From: CAZWSX01 sp964636985
GTDB taxonomy: Bacteria > Planctomycetota > Planctomycetia > Pirellulales > Pirellulaceae
Direction: 5' to 3'
Length of the DNA stretch: 64,000 nucleotides
Assembly: GCA_964636985.1 (NCBI GenBank)
Contig: CAZWSX010000013.1
Span: 62,001 to 126,000 of the forward strand
Shown here: one piece after another, positions 1 through 9,629 of the stretch
Position numbering within the stretch: the stretch's first letter is position 1
How the letters are laid out: every line of letters starts with the position of its first letter
Position numbers and translations under genes: made by a program
The notes under the pieces: model-generated
Databases searched by the model: none
Told to the model about the DNA's origin: nothing
The model's input: only the letters and a program-made list of their open reading frames with translations

Positions 1-629
1 AGCCACGGCGTTTCGTCAAACTGCGTCTGCTGGTGGCTCAGCGGCATGCCTGTCGCCCGGTAGACTTCCAGCGCGCGGATCATTCGCCGCTGATCGTGCG
101 GGTGCAGCTTATGAGCCATCAGTGGATCGACCTGTTGCAATCGGTTGCGCAGCGCTTCGAGCCCCACCGCACGGACTTCCTCTTCCACCTGCTTGCGAAA
201 TTCCCAATCGGGCGGCGGGCCTTGATAGAGCCCTCGCAGCAACGACTTCAGATAGAGCGGTGTCCCACCCACAAACAACGGCGTGCGGCCGCGCGACTCG
301 ATATCAGCCACAGCGCGATGGGCGGCTTCGACGAACTCGGCCAAACTGAATTCCAGGTTGGGTTCGACGATGTCCAGCAAGTGATGCGGAACGCGTTGCC
401 GATCGGCCAGAGCCGGCTTGGCTGTCCCAATGTCGAGCCCGCGGAAAACAGCCATCGAATCGACCGAGATGATCTCGGCATTCAATCGCGCAGCCAACTC
501 CAGCGCAATGGCCGACTTCCCCGACGCGGTCGGCCCCGTAAGGAACCAACCGGTAGCGACAGGAGGGTAAGTCTCCCGAGCAGCCGCTTGCCGCTGGTTT
601 TGAACCACGTCCTCTCCCTCCAAACTCAC
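1..629 (-). CDS. miaA: tRNA dimethylallyltransferase MiaA, N-terminal part (truncated by window edge)
   Basis: This enzyme transfers the dimethylallyl group to A37 of tRNAs reading U-starting codons (cytoplasmic, i6A/ms2i6A pathway). About 209 residues are visible; the family is usually near 300, so the C-terminus lies left of the window. The translation shows a P-loop GPTASGKS (residues 32-39), then the MiaA signatures ISVDSMAVFRGLDIGTAKP, VPHHLLDIVEP and FVGGTPLYLKSLLRGL, which are diagnostic. I chose the GTG at 627-629 because a GGAAGGGG Shine-Dalgarno lies about 6 bases upstream; this gives a roughly 30-residue leader before the P-loop. A TTG immediately downstream is possible. The gene is divergent from the PVC-type cytochrome gene at 956. 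Confidence 0.93.
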   Translation of the reverse strand, partial: MSLEGEDVVQNQRQAAARETYPPVATGWFLTGPTASGKSAIALELAARLNAEIISVDSMAVFRGLDIGTAKPALADRQRVPHHLLDIVEPNLEFSLAEFVEAAHRAVADIESRGRTPLFVGGTPLYLKSLLRGLYQGPPPDWEFRKQVEEEVRAVGLEALRNRLQQVDPLMAHKLHPHDQRRMIRALEVYRATGMPLSHQQTQFDETPW

Positions 630-955
630 CCAGTCCCCTTCCGTACTAACCGCCAACCTAACGAAACGCTAACCGATGCAAGATTTAGTCAGAGCGATCA
701 CAGAGGCCTCGTAGAGCCCGACTGCGTATCTCCAACTTCGCGAATCAAAAATCACCAATCCCGAAATCCACTCCCCTTCTCCTTCGACTCCCCTTCCCCC
801 CATCTCATCTGTGGCCACCGAATTTCCCCACAAATCGGCCCGATTTGCGGCGTTTAGGCAATTCTCCCTCAGACGCCAACGCGTTATTCTAGAAAGGCTA
901 CGGATTTAGGGAACGGCCTCGATCCGGGCGAAGCGTCTCTCCGAAGGTATTGCGC
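630..955. repeat. Divergent intergenic region with copy 1 of the composite repeat
   Basis: This is the gap between miaA (-) and the PVC-type cytochrome (+), so promoters for both should be here, although I see no convincing -35/-10 pair. Positions 734-760 carry an AATCAAAAATCACCAATC-type block, followed by a pyrimidine-rich tract (769-807, CCCCTTCTCC / CCCCTTCCCCCC). The same pairing recurs near 60,918-61,079, and the AATCA block recurs at 25,761 and 46,112. This copy lacks the hairpin. Confidence 0.5.
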
Positions 956-3900
956 ATGTTGGTTCGTCTTACTTTGACCTTGGCCATGGTCGCCAGTCTG
1001 GTTGCCGTTGGGGTGATTCCCATGTTGGCCGGCGAAACCGAGGCGCCCGCCCCTGACACACCGTTTGTCGCCGATGCCTCCGACGAGGCAGAAAAAGCGA
1101 TCGCCGGATTCCGAGTTCCCAAGGACCTCAAGGCCTCGGTATTCGCCGCCGAGCCGGCGCTCGCCAACCCTGTCTGCTTTTACCCGGACGATCGCGGGCG
1201 AGTTTTCGTTTGCGAGACGTATCGCCAAAAGAAGGGTATTGAAGACGACCGTGACCATGCCGAATGGCTCGACGACGACCTGGCCGCACGAACGGTGGAA
1301 GACCGCCTCGCGTACATCAAAAAGCACGCCAAGGAAAACATCGGCTATTACACCAAACACGACGATCGCATCCGACTCGTGGAAGACACCGACGACGATG
1401 GCAAGGCCGACCGGCACACCGTTTTCGCCGATCGTTTCAACGGGATTCTCGAGGGCACAGGCGCGGGCGTTCTAGTCCAAGGGAACGATGTTTTCTTCAC
1501 CAACATCCCGCATCTTTGGCGTCTACGCGACACCAACGGCGACGGCGTGGCCGACGAGCGGACAGCGCTATCCTCCGGTTACGGCGTGCGGTTCGCCTTT
1601 CATGGCCACGATATGCACGGCCTGCGAATGGGCATGGATGGCCGCATCTACTTTTCGATTGGCGACCGCGGGCTCAACGTGAAAACGCCCACGGCGCACT
1701 TAGTGAATCCCGATTCGGGCGCAGTGCTGCGCTGCGAGTTGGATGGTTCGAATCTCGAAATGATTGCCACGGGTCTCCGAAATCCACAGGAGTTGGCGTT
1801 CAACGAGTTCGGCGACCTGTTCACCGGCGACAACAATTCCGATTCAGGCGACCACGCCCGGTGGGTCCACGTTCTCGAAGGCTCCGACAATGGCTGGCGG
1901 ATGTACTACCAGTACCTCAACGACCGCGGCCCCTTCAATCGCGAAAAGATCTGGCACCTGTACCACCGCGAGCAACCGGCCTACATCGTGCCGCCGCTCA
2001 AACACATCGCCAGCGGTCCATCCGGTCTGACGTACTATCCGGGAACCGGTTTGCCTGAGCACTACAAAGGTCGTTTTTTTCTGTGCGACTTCCGCGGGCA
2101 AACCAATGGCAGCGGGGTGCGAACGTTCCGCGTGAAGCCTAACGGCGCCACGTTTGAACTCATCGATTCCGAAGAAACATTGTGGAACATCCTGGCAAGC
2201 GATGTCGATTTCGCTCCCGATGGCTCCATCTACGTCTCCGACTGGGTCACTGGGTGGAACGGCCAGGGCAAGGGTCGCATCTATCGTTTTGCGTCGGCAG
2301 ATCCCAGCTTTGCTTCCGAAGGCGAACGCACCAAGAAGCTGCTCAAAGAAGGATTTGTTCACCGCCCCGTGGAAGAGTTGTCCAACCTGGTCGGCCACGC
2401 CGATCAACGCGTGCGATTGCAGGCTCAATTGGCACTCGTGGAACAAAAGCAAGTCCGGGCCTTGTCGGCCCTCGCGCAAACAAGTCCCAAAACCATCGAG
2501 CGCATCCATGGCATCTGGGGGCTGGCGATTCTCGCCCGCCGTCAGCAATTGCCTGAGGCGGCGTGGAGCATTTTCACATCGTTAACCGGCGACGACGATC
2601 CCGAGATTCGCGCGCAAACGCTCAAAGCTGCCGGTGACCTTCGGTATCAGGCAGCCGCCGCTGCGGCGGTCGGGCGGCTCAAGGACGATTCGGCGCGGGT
2701 TCGCTTCTACGCGGCCCAGGCCCTCTCGAAGATCAAGGCGCCGAGCGCCGTGGACGCCGTTAGTGAGGCAATCGCCGCCAACGACGACACCGACCCCGCG
2801 CTGCGGCACGCGCTGGTATTGGCTCTGGCGCAGTGCGCTTCGCCTGAGAAACTCGCGTCGCTACAACAAAGCGATTCGGTCTCGCTCCGGCGAGCGGCCG
2901 TGGTGGCCCTGCGTCGTCAGAAATCAACGCTCGTCAGCAAGTTCTTAGTTGATCGCGATCCCCTGGTATCGACCGAAGCGGCTCGCGCCATCTACGACCT
3001 GCCGCTGTCGAGCGAGTACCCAACGCTGGCCTCGCACTTGATGCAGGTGCTCGACAACGATGCCTTTGCCCGACGGGCTTTGGCGGCGCATTATCGGTTA
3101 GGCAGCGAGGCAAACGCCGCGGCGATTGCCGAAGTCGCGGCGCTCAACCACGCCCCCGATCACCTGCGGCGCGTCGCTGTCGAGATGCTGGCGAATTGGG
3201 AAAAGCCATCAGGCCGCGACAACGTTTTGTGCGACTGGCGCCCCATCGCCGAGCGCGACATTGCCCCAGCGAAAGCGGCATTCGAAAAACACTTCGTCGC
3301 CATGATGACGGGGTCGAACGATCTTCGCTCCGACGTCGTCAACGCAGCCGTGAAGCTAGGGATCAAAGAAATTGCTCCGACGCTGCGGCAAATCGTTGTC
3401 GCCGACGACCGCCCCGGCCGCGAACGCGCCGATGCTCTCGCAGCCTTGGCGTTTTTGAAGGACGAGAAGGCGGAAGAATTGATCCGCGCGTCGCGCGAAA
3501 CAAGCGATCCAACATTGCGGGCAGGCGCGCTCGACCTGTGGTCGCAGGCGTCGCCTGACGATGCGATCAGCGCACTCCTGGCCGCGATGAGTTCCAAGGA
3601 ACGCGTCGAGCGCCAAGGAGCGGCCAAGTCGCTGGGCGAATCGAAAGGCCAGGGTGCCGATGAAGCCATGGCCTGTGCGATCGAGTCGATCGCCAAAGGG
3701 GAACTGCCCCAAGATAGCTGGCTCGACGTGCTCGAAGCAGCCGCCAAGCGACAGAACGACATCGTCAAACGCGCACTCGATACCGTCGCGGCGGTGCGCC
3801 CCAAGGACAATCCGTTGGCCGATTACGTTGAAACTCTCGCTGGTGGCGATGCCATGGCCGGCAAGCGGATTTTCTTCGAAAAGGCCGCCGTTTACTGCGT

Positions 3901-4261
3901 TCGCTGCCACAAAATCGGCGAAACGGGCGGCGACGTCGGACCCAACCTCTCCAAGATTGCCACCGATAAAACGCGGGAATACCTGCTCGAAGCCATCGTC
4001 ACCCCCAGCAAAGCCATTGCCAAGGGTTTCGAATCGGTCCAAATCGCCGACGAAGATGGCAAGCTTTACACAGGGATTGTTCGGGCGGAAGATGACGAGA
4101 AGGTCACGCTCATCCAAGCGGATGGCAAATTGTTGGTGATCCCCAAAGCGACCATCGAAGAGCGCACGCCAACCCGCTCGGCCATGCCCGAGGAATTCAT
4201 GAAGCACTTGACCAAGCGGGACCTCCGCGACCTGGTCGAGTACTTGTCCACGTTGAAGTAG
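956..4261 (+). CDS. PVC-type membrane/periplasmic dehydrogenase with HEAT repeats and C-terminal cytochrome c domain
   Basis: This is a predicted exported protein of 1101 residues. It has a signal peptide (about 1-25), an N-terminal beta-propeller of the sorbosone/glucose dehydrogenase-like PVC family (about 40-440; DDRGRVFVCETYR, NGDGVADERT, DNGWRMYYQY), a long alpha-helical HEAT-like region (about 450-900) and a C-terminal PVC-type heme domain with CVRCH at about residue 981. Known relatives are abundant in planctomycetes and presumed to oxidise sugars or alcohols and pass electrons to the single heme c; the substrate is unknown. The ATG at 956 is preferred to an in-frame TTG at 950 because GAAGG sits 8 bases upstream. 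A paralogue lies at 34984-38040. No terminator is visible after the stop. Confidence 0.88.
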   Translation: MLVRLTLTLAMVASLVAVGVIPMLAGETEAPAPDTPFVADASDEAEKAIAGFRVPKDLKASVFAAEPALANPVCFYPDDRGRVFVCETYRQKKGIEDDRDHAEWLDDDLAARTVEDRLAYIKKHAKENIGYYTKHDDRIRLVEDTDDDGKADRHTVFADRFNGILEGTGAGVLVQGNDVFFTNIPHLWRLRDTNGDGVADERTALSSGYGVRFAFHGHDMHGLRMGMDGRIYFSIGDRGLNVKTPTAHLVNPDSGAVLRCELDGSNLEMIATGLRNPQELAFNEFGDLFTGDNNSDSGDHARWVHVLEGSDNGWRMYYQYLNDRGPFNREKIWHLYHREQPAYIVPPLKHIASGPSGLTYYPGTGLPEHYKGRFFLCDFRGQTNGSGVRTFRVKPNGATFELIDSEETLWNILASDVDFAPDGSIYVSDWVTGWNGQGKGRIYRFASADPSFASEGERTKKLLKEGFVHRPVEELSNLVGHADQRVRLQAQLALVEQKQVRALSALAQTSPKTIERIHGIWGLAILARRQQLPEAAWSIFTSLTGDDDPEIRAQTLKAAGDLRYQAAAAAAVGRLKDDSARVRFYAAQALSKIKAPSAVDAVSEAIAANDDTDPALRHALVLALAQCASPEKLASLQQSDSVSLRRAAVVALRRQKSTLVSKFLVDRDPLVSTEAARAIYDLPLSSEYPTLASHLMQVLDNDAFARRALAAHYRLGSEANAAAIAEVAALNHAPDHLRRVAVEMLANWEKPSGRDNVLCDWRPIAERDIAPAKAAFEKHFVAMMTGSNDLRSDVVNAAVKLGIKEIAPTLRQIVVADDRPGRERADALAALAFLKDEKAEELIRASRETSDPTLRAGALDLWSQASPDDAISALLAAMSSKERVERQGAAKSLGESKGQGADEAMACAIESIAKGELPQDSWLDVLEAAAKRQNDIVKRALDTVAAVRPKDNPLADYVETLAGGDAMAGKRIFFEKAAVYCVRCHKIGETGGDVGPNLSKIATDKTREYLLEAIVTPSKAIAKGFESVQIADEDGKLYTGIVRAEDDEKVTLIQADGKLLVIPKATIEERTPTRSAMPEEFMKHLTKRDLRDLVEYLSTLK

Positions 4262-4304
4262 ACGTGTTGAAGTAGACAGTATTGAAGGAACCAAAGAACG
4301 CGAA

Positions 4305-4658
4305 ATGGGTACGCCAACAGGAACAACGTTGTACGGCTGGATCTCCTCCTACCATCCCCGGGATGGCAAGGGGATCATCGATCTTGATATTGGCATCCCC
4401 ATCAGCTTTACGCTCGACGTACTGGGGGCAACGAACGGGATGCGACTCCTGCGGGGCCAATGTTGCAAAGTCGATGTCCCGGCCGAAATCAAGCGATTGC
4501 GCCGCAAGCCCGAGGAAGAACTCGTTGCCGCCTTGCGCGTCGAATTGATCCAAGCCATGCCCGGGGCGTACCTGCAGGACTCTCAGCCCAAATCGGCTCC
4601 CGCCCGCCATCCCAAAGCTCGCAAACGTAAGCCAACGTGGCGAAATCGCGATTCGTAA
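4305..4658 (+). CDS. Hypothetical small protein with basic C-terminal tail
   Basis: A 117-residue open frame starts 43 bases after the PVC-type cytochrome gene. I do not recognise a family. The first 90 residues look globular, with alternating hydrophobics (GIPISFTLDVLGATNGMRLL), followed by a tail rich in Lys, Arg and Pro (KARKRKPTWRNRDS). There is no signal peptide or membrane segment, so it is probably cytoplasmic. The tail could bind nucleic acid, but that is a guess. GAAGGAA lies about 14 bases upstream of the ATG, a weak spacing. It may be read with the upstream gene. A longer minus-strand frame over the same bases has unnatural composition and is treated as a shadow. Confidence 0.5.
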   Translation: MGTPTGTTLYGWISSYHPRDGKGIIDLDIGIPISFTLDVLGATNGMRLLRGQCCKVDVPAEIKRLRRKPEEELVAALRVELIQAMPGAYLQDSQPKSAPARHPKARKRKPTWRNRDS

Positions 4659-4830
4659 CGGATCGCTTTTCTCTACTTGACGAATACGGGAAAACTGGGA
4701 AAATTTCCTTGAACAACCGAACCGCACGAGATATTTCTGCGTATTGGCGTGCATACCCCCTTCAAAGCCTATTTCGTCGATCGCCATTTTTTATTCATAG
4801 CGAGCGCTCGACGGACAGGATCTGAGGCTC

Positions 4831-6678
4831 ATGGCAAGTTTCCCTAAGAATGCAGCAACTTATTTGCGTGTTTTTGCTTTACTGGTAACCATCGGCAGTC
4901 TCGTTTGGGCGTCCTTCGGTGGTTGCACTCCGCAGGAGACCGGTTCCGGTTCCACAGTCCGAAAAACACCCAAGAACAAGCCGCTCAATGGCCCATCGAA
5001 TCGCATGATCGGGCTGAAGGCCGACGCGCGGTTCGTCTTCAACGAAGTGACCCCCGAGGCGGGGCTGACTTGGACCTACAAAAATGGCGACGAAAGTGAA
5101 TCGTTCGCCATTTTGGAATCACTCGGCGGCGGGATCTCGCTCGTCGACTTCGATCGCGATGGCCTCCTCGACGTGGCATGCGCCGGGGGCGGCGGATTCA
5201 CGTCGGACAAGAAGGGGCTCACCAGCCGCGGTGTCGAACTCTTTCGTGGCGTGGCTCCGTGGCAATTCGCGCCGGTCGGGCGTGAGGCAAAGTTTCACGA
5301 CACGCCCTTCTACAACCACGGAGTTTCCGTCAACGACTTCGATGCCGATGGTTTCCCCGATTTGTTGGTCACCGGTTACGGCGGTCTGCAAATGTTCCAC
5401 AACATGGGAGACGGTTCGTTCGAGGAAGTCCACGATGCAGTTGGCCTGAAAAGCGACTTGTGGTCGACGAGCGTCGGCTGGGGCGACTTCAACCGCGACG
5501 GGCATATCGATGCTTACATCGCGACTTACGTGAACTGGAGCACCGAAAACAACCCGTTCTGCCCAGCCGCGGCCGATCAGAACAAACCCGAGTATTGCTC
5601 GCCGCGGAAGTTCCTGGGGTTGGCCGATCTTATCTACCTGAACAACGGCGATGGAACGTTTCGCGAGGCCTCGGACGAATCAGGGCTACGCGTGATCAAA
5701 AACCGCAAAGCCGTGGAAGAGGAAGGTAAGCCTCCCGAAATCCTGCTCGGCAAAGGGCTGGGTGTTGTCACAGGCGACGTCGATGGCGATGGCGATATCG
5801 ACATCTACGTAGGTAACGACACCACGGACAACTTCCTCTGGATCAACGACGGAACAGGCTATTTCACCGAGAAGGGAATCGTTGCCGGGGTCGCCGTCGA
5901 CGACCAGGGAACTCCCAACGGCTCGATGGGTGTCGACATCTGCGACTTCGACCGCGATGGCTTGCTCGATTTGTTCGCCGCCAATTTCGAACAGGAATCG
6001 TTCGCTCTCTATCGCAACGATGGGAACTCGGTTTCCGGCGACGCAAGTTTTAGCTTTGTCAGCCACCTGACGGGGATCACCAGCATCGGCGACCTGTTCG
6101 TGGGATTCGGCGCGGCCATCAACGACTACGATCAAGACGGAGACGAGGATATTTACGTCGCCAACGGACACGTTAGCCTGCACCCACGCGTGGCTCCTGT
6201 CCGTCAACTACCGCTCATTCTGGAAAATGTTCAGAAGGGTGAATCGCATCGGTTCCTCAAGATGGTCTTTCCCGCGGACAGTTATTGTGGCAAGGGGCAT
6301 GTTGCGCGTGGCATGGCGACGACCGACATGGATGACGACGGCGACCTGGATATTGTCGTCTGCCACACCAACGATCCAGTCTCGCTTTTACGAAACGAGT
6401 CGAAGGATCCTGGCGACTACCTCAAAGTGACGTTGGCTGGGCGTGCTTCCAACCGCAGTGCCATTGGCGCCAAACTGACGCTGAAGACCGACAAGCACAT
6501 GCTCGTCCGCTACAGCAAAGGGGGGTACAGCTACCTCTCGTCGTCGGAACCCCTGATGCACTGGGGCATTCCGAAGAGCGAGCAAATCGAAAGTCTCGAA
6601 ATCCAGTGGCCCTCGGGCAAAAAGCAAGTCGTCAAACCGGAACGCAATCAAACGCTCCACATTGTGGAACCTCTGTAG
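4831..6678 (+). CDS. CRTAC1/ASPIC-UnbV family lipoprotein with FG-GAP/VCBS repeats
   Basis: This is a 615-residue exported protein. The N-terminus has a hydrophobic segment ending in ASFGGC (Cys about 31), a plausible lipobox. At least seven calcium-binding DxDxDGxxD motifs of the FG-GAP/VCBS propeller type follow (DFDRDGLLD, DFDADGFPD, DFNRDGHID, DVDGDGDID, DFDRDGLLD, DYDQDGDED, DMDDDGDLD). The last 100 residues match the ASPIC/UnbV domain (SNRSAIGAKLTL, LHWGIP-like LMHWGIP, IQWPSGKKQ). Family members are surface or periplasmic beta-propellers of uncertain function, common in planctomycetes. A strong intrinsic terminator follows at 6709-6741, which suggests a transcription unit ending here. 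Confidence 0.85.
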   Translation: MASFPKNAATYLRVFALLVTIGSLVWASFGGCTPQETGSGSTVRKTPKNKPLNGPSNRMIGLKADARFVFNEVTPEAGLTWTYKNGDESESFAILESLGGGISLVDFDRDGLLDVACAGGGGFTSDKKGLTSRGVELFRGVAPWQFAPVGREAKFHDTPFYNHGVSVNDFDADGFPDLLVTGYGGLQMFHNMGDGSFEEVHDAVGLKSDLWSTSVGWGDFNRDGHIDAYIATYVNWSTENNPFCPAAADQNKPEYCSPRKFLGLADLIYLNNGDGTFREASDESGLRVIKNRKAVEEEGKPPEILLGKGLGVVTGDVDGDGDIDIYVGNDTTDNFLWINDGTGYFTEKGIVAGVAVDDQGTPNGSMGVDICDFDRDGLLDLFAANFEQESFALYRNDGNSVSGDASFSFVSHLTGITSIGDLFVGFGAAINDYDQDGDEDIYVANGHVSLHPRVAPVRQLPLILENVQKGESHRFLKMVFPADSYCGKGHVARGMATTDMDDDGDLDIVVCHTNDPVSLLRNESKDPGDYLKVTLAGRASNRSAIGAKLTLKTDKHMLVRYSKGGYSYLSSSEPLMHWGIPKSEQIESLEIQWPSGKKQVVKPERNQTLHIVEPL

Positions 6679-6708
6679 GAGCGCCGCGTCTTCGCAAGCT
6701 GCCGCTCG

Positions 6709-6741
6709 ACGCTAGCATTCGCTTGAATCGCTAGCGTTTTT
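6709..6741 (+). terminator. Intrinsic terminator of the CRTAC1-like gene
   Basis: ACGCTAGC pairs with GCTAGCGT, extended by ATTC/GAAT with one bulged C around a GCTT loop, and is followed directly by TTTTTC. It lies 31 bases past the stop codon at 6678. Confidence 0.72.
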
Positions 6742-6851
6742 CTTTGCTAGCGGCGAAGTGGTCTTCTGAGACTTTAGCCAATCTGGTAACAACGCCACCG
6801 GATTTTTCTCTTTTCTGTCTGGGCCGGCAAGAAGTCGGCCGGGAGAGCCCC

Positions 6852-9566
6852 ATGGATCGGTTAAAGCTCTACATGCGATTGGTGGCCGTCGCCGCCCTGT
6901 TCATCCTCGGCGCGGTAGGCGTCTACAAGGGGCGAGCGATTCTCAAAGGCCCCAAAACAGCCAAGAAGCTGGAGATGGGCAAGAAGTCCAAAGAAGGCGG
7001 CACCGAGAAAGCCAAACCCGGCGCAGAGGGTTCGGAAGACGGGACCGCAGGCAACGAGGGCTCTGCCAGCGGCAATGGGAACGAAGGCTCCCTCTACGGC
7101 AATGGCCCCGAGGCGGCCGGCGACGAGCAGGCAGACGAAGAGTCGCCGGAAGGGGAAGACGCCGATACCGCGGGCTCGCTGTATGGCCAGACAGGCACAC
7201 CCAAGAAAGGCCACACCAACAGCTCTTCCGCCTACGGCGCGGTCGGCGACGACACTCCGGCAGAGGACGAAACAGACCGTACGGAAGAGTCGACCGAACC
7301 CAAGCACAACCAAGGTGGTTCGAAATACGCTTACGCCGACGACGAAGAAGCTACGGACCAAGACACCGCCGATGAGCCGACGGCCGAGGAATCGGACGTC
7401 GCCGCCAACGAAGCAGAAGACGAGACGAGCGCCGAAGAAGACAGTGCAAATGCAACGACCACGTCGGGGTCATCTACGGCGTCGGACACCAACTCGATGC
7501 TCGCGCGGCTTCGCCAACAACGCTTGGACGGCAAGTCCAAAGGAAGTCTCAGCGATGATGCGGATTCGACGGAATCCGAGACACCTAAGCAATCTGTCAA
7601 AATCGCGCCGTCCAATGTCAAGATTCCCGAGGAAACCGAAGAGCCGGAAGAGGAGAGTGCCCCAACTGGAACGGGCCTCATCGGCCGCACGCAATCCGCA
7701 GCCAATAGCCTTCTAGGTGGTGCCACCAACCCCGTGCGAAAGAAGCTCGAGGATCGTTACGCGAACGATCCCACTACCGACCCAACCACTACCGACGCCA
7801 CGACCACGTCTGCCGAGGACACCACGGCACAAGACACCGAAGAGGCAGAAGCGCCGCCAACCGTGGCGCCCGAACAAGAGGAAGAAGAGGAGGAGGCTCC
7901 CACCACGGTTCAGCCGGAGCGCGAGGTGGCGCCAGAGCAGGAGGCAGAGGAACCCGCGCCCGTCGTTGTTCCGACGGAACGTCCTCGCAAATCGCCTTCG
8001 GTCTCGGCCTCGTCCATTCCGTCTGCTCCCATCCCCGCAACTCCAATTCCATCCAAGCAGGGTGGGTATGTGCCCCAGGGAGCCGCGTCGAACCAATCGT
8101 CCAATCGTAACGTACCGCGCCCACTCCCCGCCTACGAAAGGGACAGCAGTCAGCCAGACCGCATTAGTTCGACCTCTTCGTCGGGACGACTCGCGGAGGG
8201 GCCGCAGTCCCCTAACGTGGTGCTCGAAAAATTCGCGCCGCCCGAAGTGCAAGTGGGCCAGGCCGCCACGTTCGAGTTGGTGGTGCGAAACATCGGTGAT
8301 GCACCCGCACATAGCGTGAAGGTGGAGGAAGAGATTCCGCCAGGGACCGAGTACCAAAGTGCCAGCCCCGAACCCGTAAGCCGCAACGGGCGAAAACTGG
8401 TTTGGGATTTGGGATCGCTGTCACCGGATGATGAAAAGGAAATTCGCCTTCAACTAGTACCGGTGTCCGAAGGCGATATCGCCCTCTCGGCGCAAGTCCA
8501 CTTTCAAGCCCAGGCCGATGCCCGATCAGTCGCGACGCGTCCCATGCTGGAAATCGCGGTTGAATCGCCGCAGCAGATCCACGCTGGGGAAGAATTGCCT
8601 TTGCGAATCACGGTTTCGAATCAAGGCTCGGGCGCAGCAACCGACGTGTTGATCGAAGAGGATGTGCCTAGTGGCTTCACGCACCCGCGCGGCAAAACGC
8701 TGCAGTACCGCGTTGGTACGCTTGGACCCGGCAAGTCGAAGACCGTCGTCCTGAAACTAAAAGCCGAAGAGGCCGGCCGGCATCGCAATGCTTTGGCCGT
8801 CTCGGCCGCGGGCGGCATCCTCCGAAAAGAAGAGACCAACATCGACGTGGTAGCACCGTCGCTCAAATTGGGCGTCTCAGGTCCCAAACGAAAGTACCTC
8901 GACGCCCAGGCCGTGCACGTGCTGACGCTGGAGAATCCAGGTACGGCCCCCGCGCACAACGTGGAAGTCGTCGCGCATCTGCCGCGGGGACTCAAGTTCG
9001 TCACCGCGACCAATCACGGCGCCTACGATGCCTCGCGGCATGCGGTGTACTGGGATCTGGAACAGCTCCCGCCAGGCTCGCAAGGAGCAGTGCGGGTGAC
9101 GACCCTGGTGGAAGAAACGGGCGCACATCGCATCGAAGCGGAAGCCCGCGCGGCCGAAGGCGTTCACGCTCAAGCCGAGTACAGCGTCAAGGCCGACGCT
9201 TCGTCGGAGTTGCCTTTCACCGTGTCCGACCTCTCCGACCCCATCGAAATTGGCGAGGAGACCGTCTATGAAGTCCGCCTCGCTAACCGCGGAGCCCAGG
9301 ACGCCACGGGCGTGATCGTCCAAGCCTCGTTCCCCAAAGAGATTCGGCCATTGGCCGTGGAAGGAGACGTGCCCGGAACCGTTAGCGGAGGCAAGGTGAC
9401 GTTCTCCAAAATCGAACGCATCGGCGTGGGGCAATCGCTCGTGCTGAAAGTCGCCGCCAAGGCGCTCCAGCCCGGGGATTTCCGCGTTGCGGTGTCGGTC
9501 GCGAGCGACGACTCCAAAACGCCCGTCGTCCACGAAGAAGCAACCCGCGTCTATCGTGACGAATAG
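6852..9566 (+). CDS. Membrane-anchored acidic protein with four DUF11 repeats
   Basis: 904 residues starting at the ATG with GGGAGAG 4-5 bases upstream; an in-frame ATG at 6744 would add 36 non-signal-like residues. A single membrane segment (about 9-27) is followed by some 420 residues of acidic, low-complexity sequence (Glu, Asp, Ser, Thr, Pro) containing recurring GSLYG / SSAYG motifs. Four DUF11/TIGR01451-type repeats then begin near residues 456, 566, 671 and 786. Each has the pattern VGQAATFELVVRNIGDAPA...VPPG...W.LGSL.PG. DUF11 domains are Ig-like folds of cell-surface proteins, including chlamydial OmcB-type relatives. This one lacks the cysteines of OmcB. It is likely an envelope stalk protein; the substrate or partner is unknown. 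Confidence 0.8.
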   Translation: MDRLKLYMRLVAVAALFILGAVGVYKGRAILKGPKTAKKLEMGKKSKEGGTEKAKPGAEGSEDGTAGNEGSASGNGNEGSLYGNGPEAAGDEQADEESPEGEDADTAGSLYGQTGTPKKGHTNSSSAYGAVGDDTPAEDETDRTEESTEPKHNQGGSKYAYADDEEATDQDTADEPTAEESDVAANEAEDETSAEEDSANATTTSGSSTASDTNSMLARLRQQRLDGKSKGSLSDDADSTESETPKQSVKIAPSNVKIPEETEEPEEESAPTGTGLIGRTQSAANSLLGGATNPVRKKLEDRYANDPTTDPTTTDATTTSAEDTTAQDTEEAEAPPTVAPEQEEEEEEAPTTVQPEREVAPEQEAEEPAPVVVPTERPRKSPSVSASSIPSAPIPATPIPSKQGGYVPQGAASNQSSNRNVPRPLPAYERDSSQPDRISSTSSSGRLAEGPQSPNVVLEKFAPPEVQVGQAATFELVVRNIGDAPAHSVKVEEEIPPGTEYQSASPEPVSRNGRKLVWDLGSLSPDDEKEIRLQLVPVSEGDIALSAQVHFQAQADARSVATRPMLEIAVESPQQIHAGEELPLRITVSNQGSGAATDVLIEEDVPSGFTHPRGKTLQYRVGTLGPGKSKTVVLKLKAEEAGRHRNALAVSAAGGILRKEETNIDVVAPSLKLGVSGPKRKYLDAQAVHVLTLENPGTAPAHNVEVVAHLPRGLKFVTATNHGAYDASRHAVYWDLEQLPPGSQGAVRVTTLVEETGAHRIEAEARAAEGVHAQAEYSVKADASSELPFTVSDLSDPIEIGEETVYEVRLANRGAQDATGVIVQASFPKEIRPLAVEGDVPGTVSGGKVTFSKIERIGVGQSLVLKVAAKALQPGDFRVAVSVASDDSKTPVVHEEATRVYRDE

Positions 9567-9629
9567 GACGGGTAGTCGAACATCGCGGGGAAAGTCACAA
9601 TAAGAGCTTTTCCTTTCCCGACGCGGTTC

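Noticed and set aside
33..857. Long plus-strand open frame of 274 codons at the left edge
   Set aside because: It is antisense to miaA, whose motifs are unmistakable on the minus strand, and its own composition is unnatural.
4197..4787. Minus-strand frame opposite the small unknown gene
   Set aside because: It overlaps the end of the PVC-type gene and lacks a plausible start or composition; the plus-strand frame is the better candidate.
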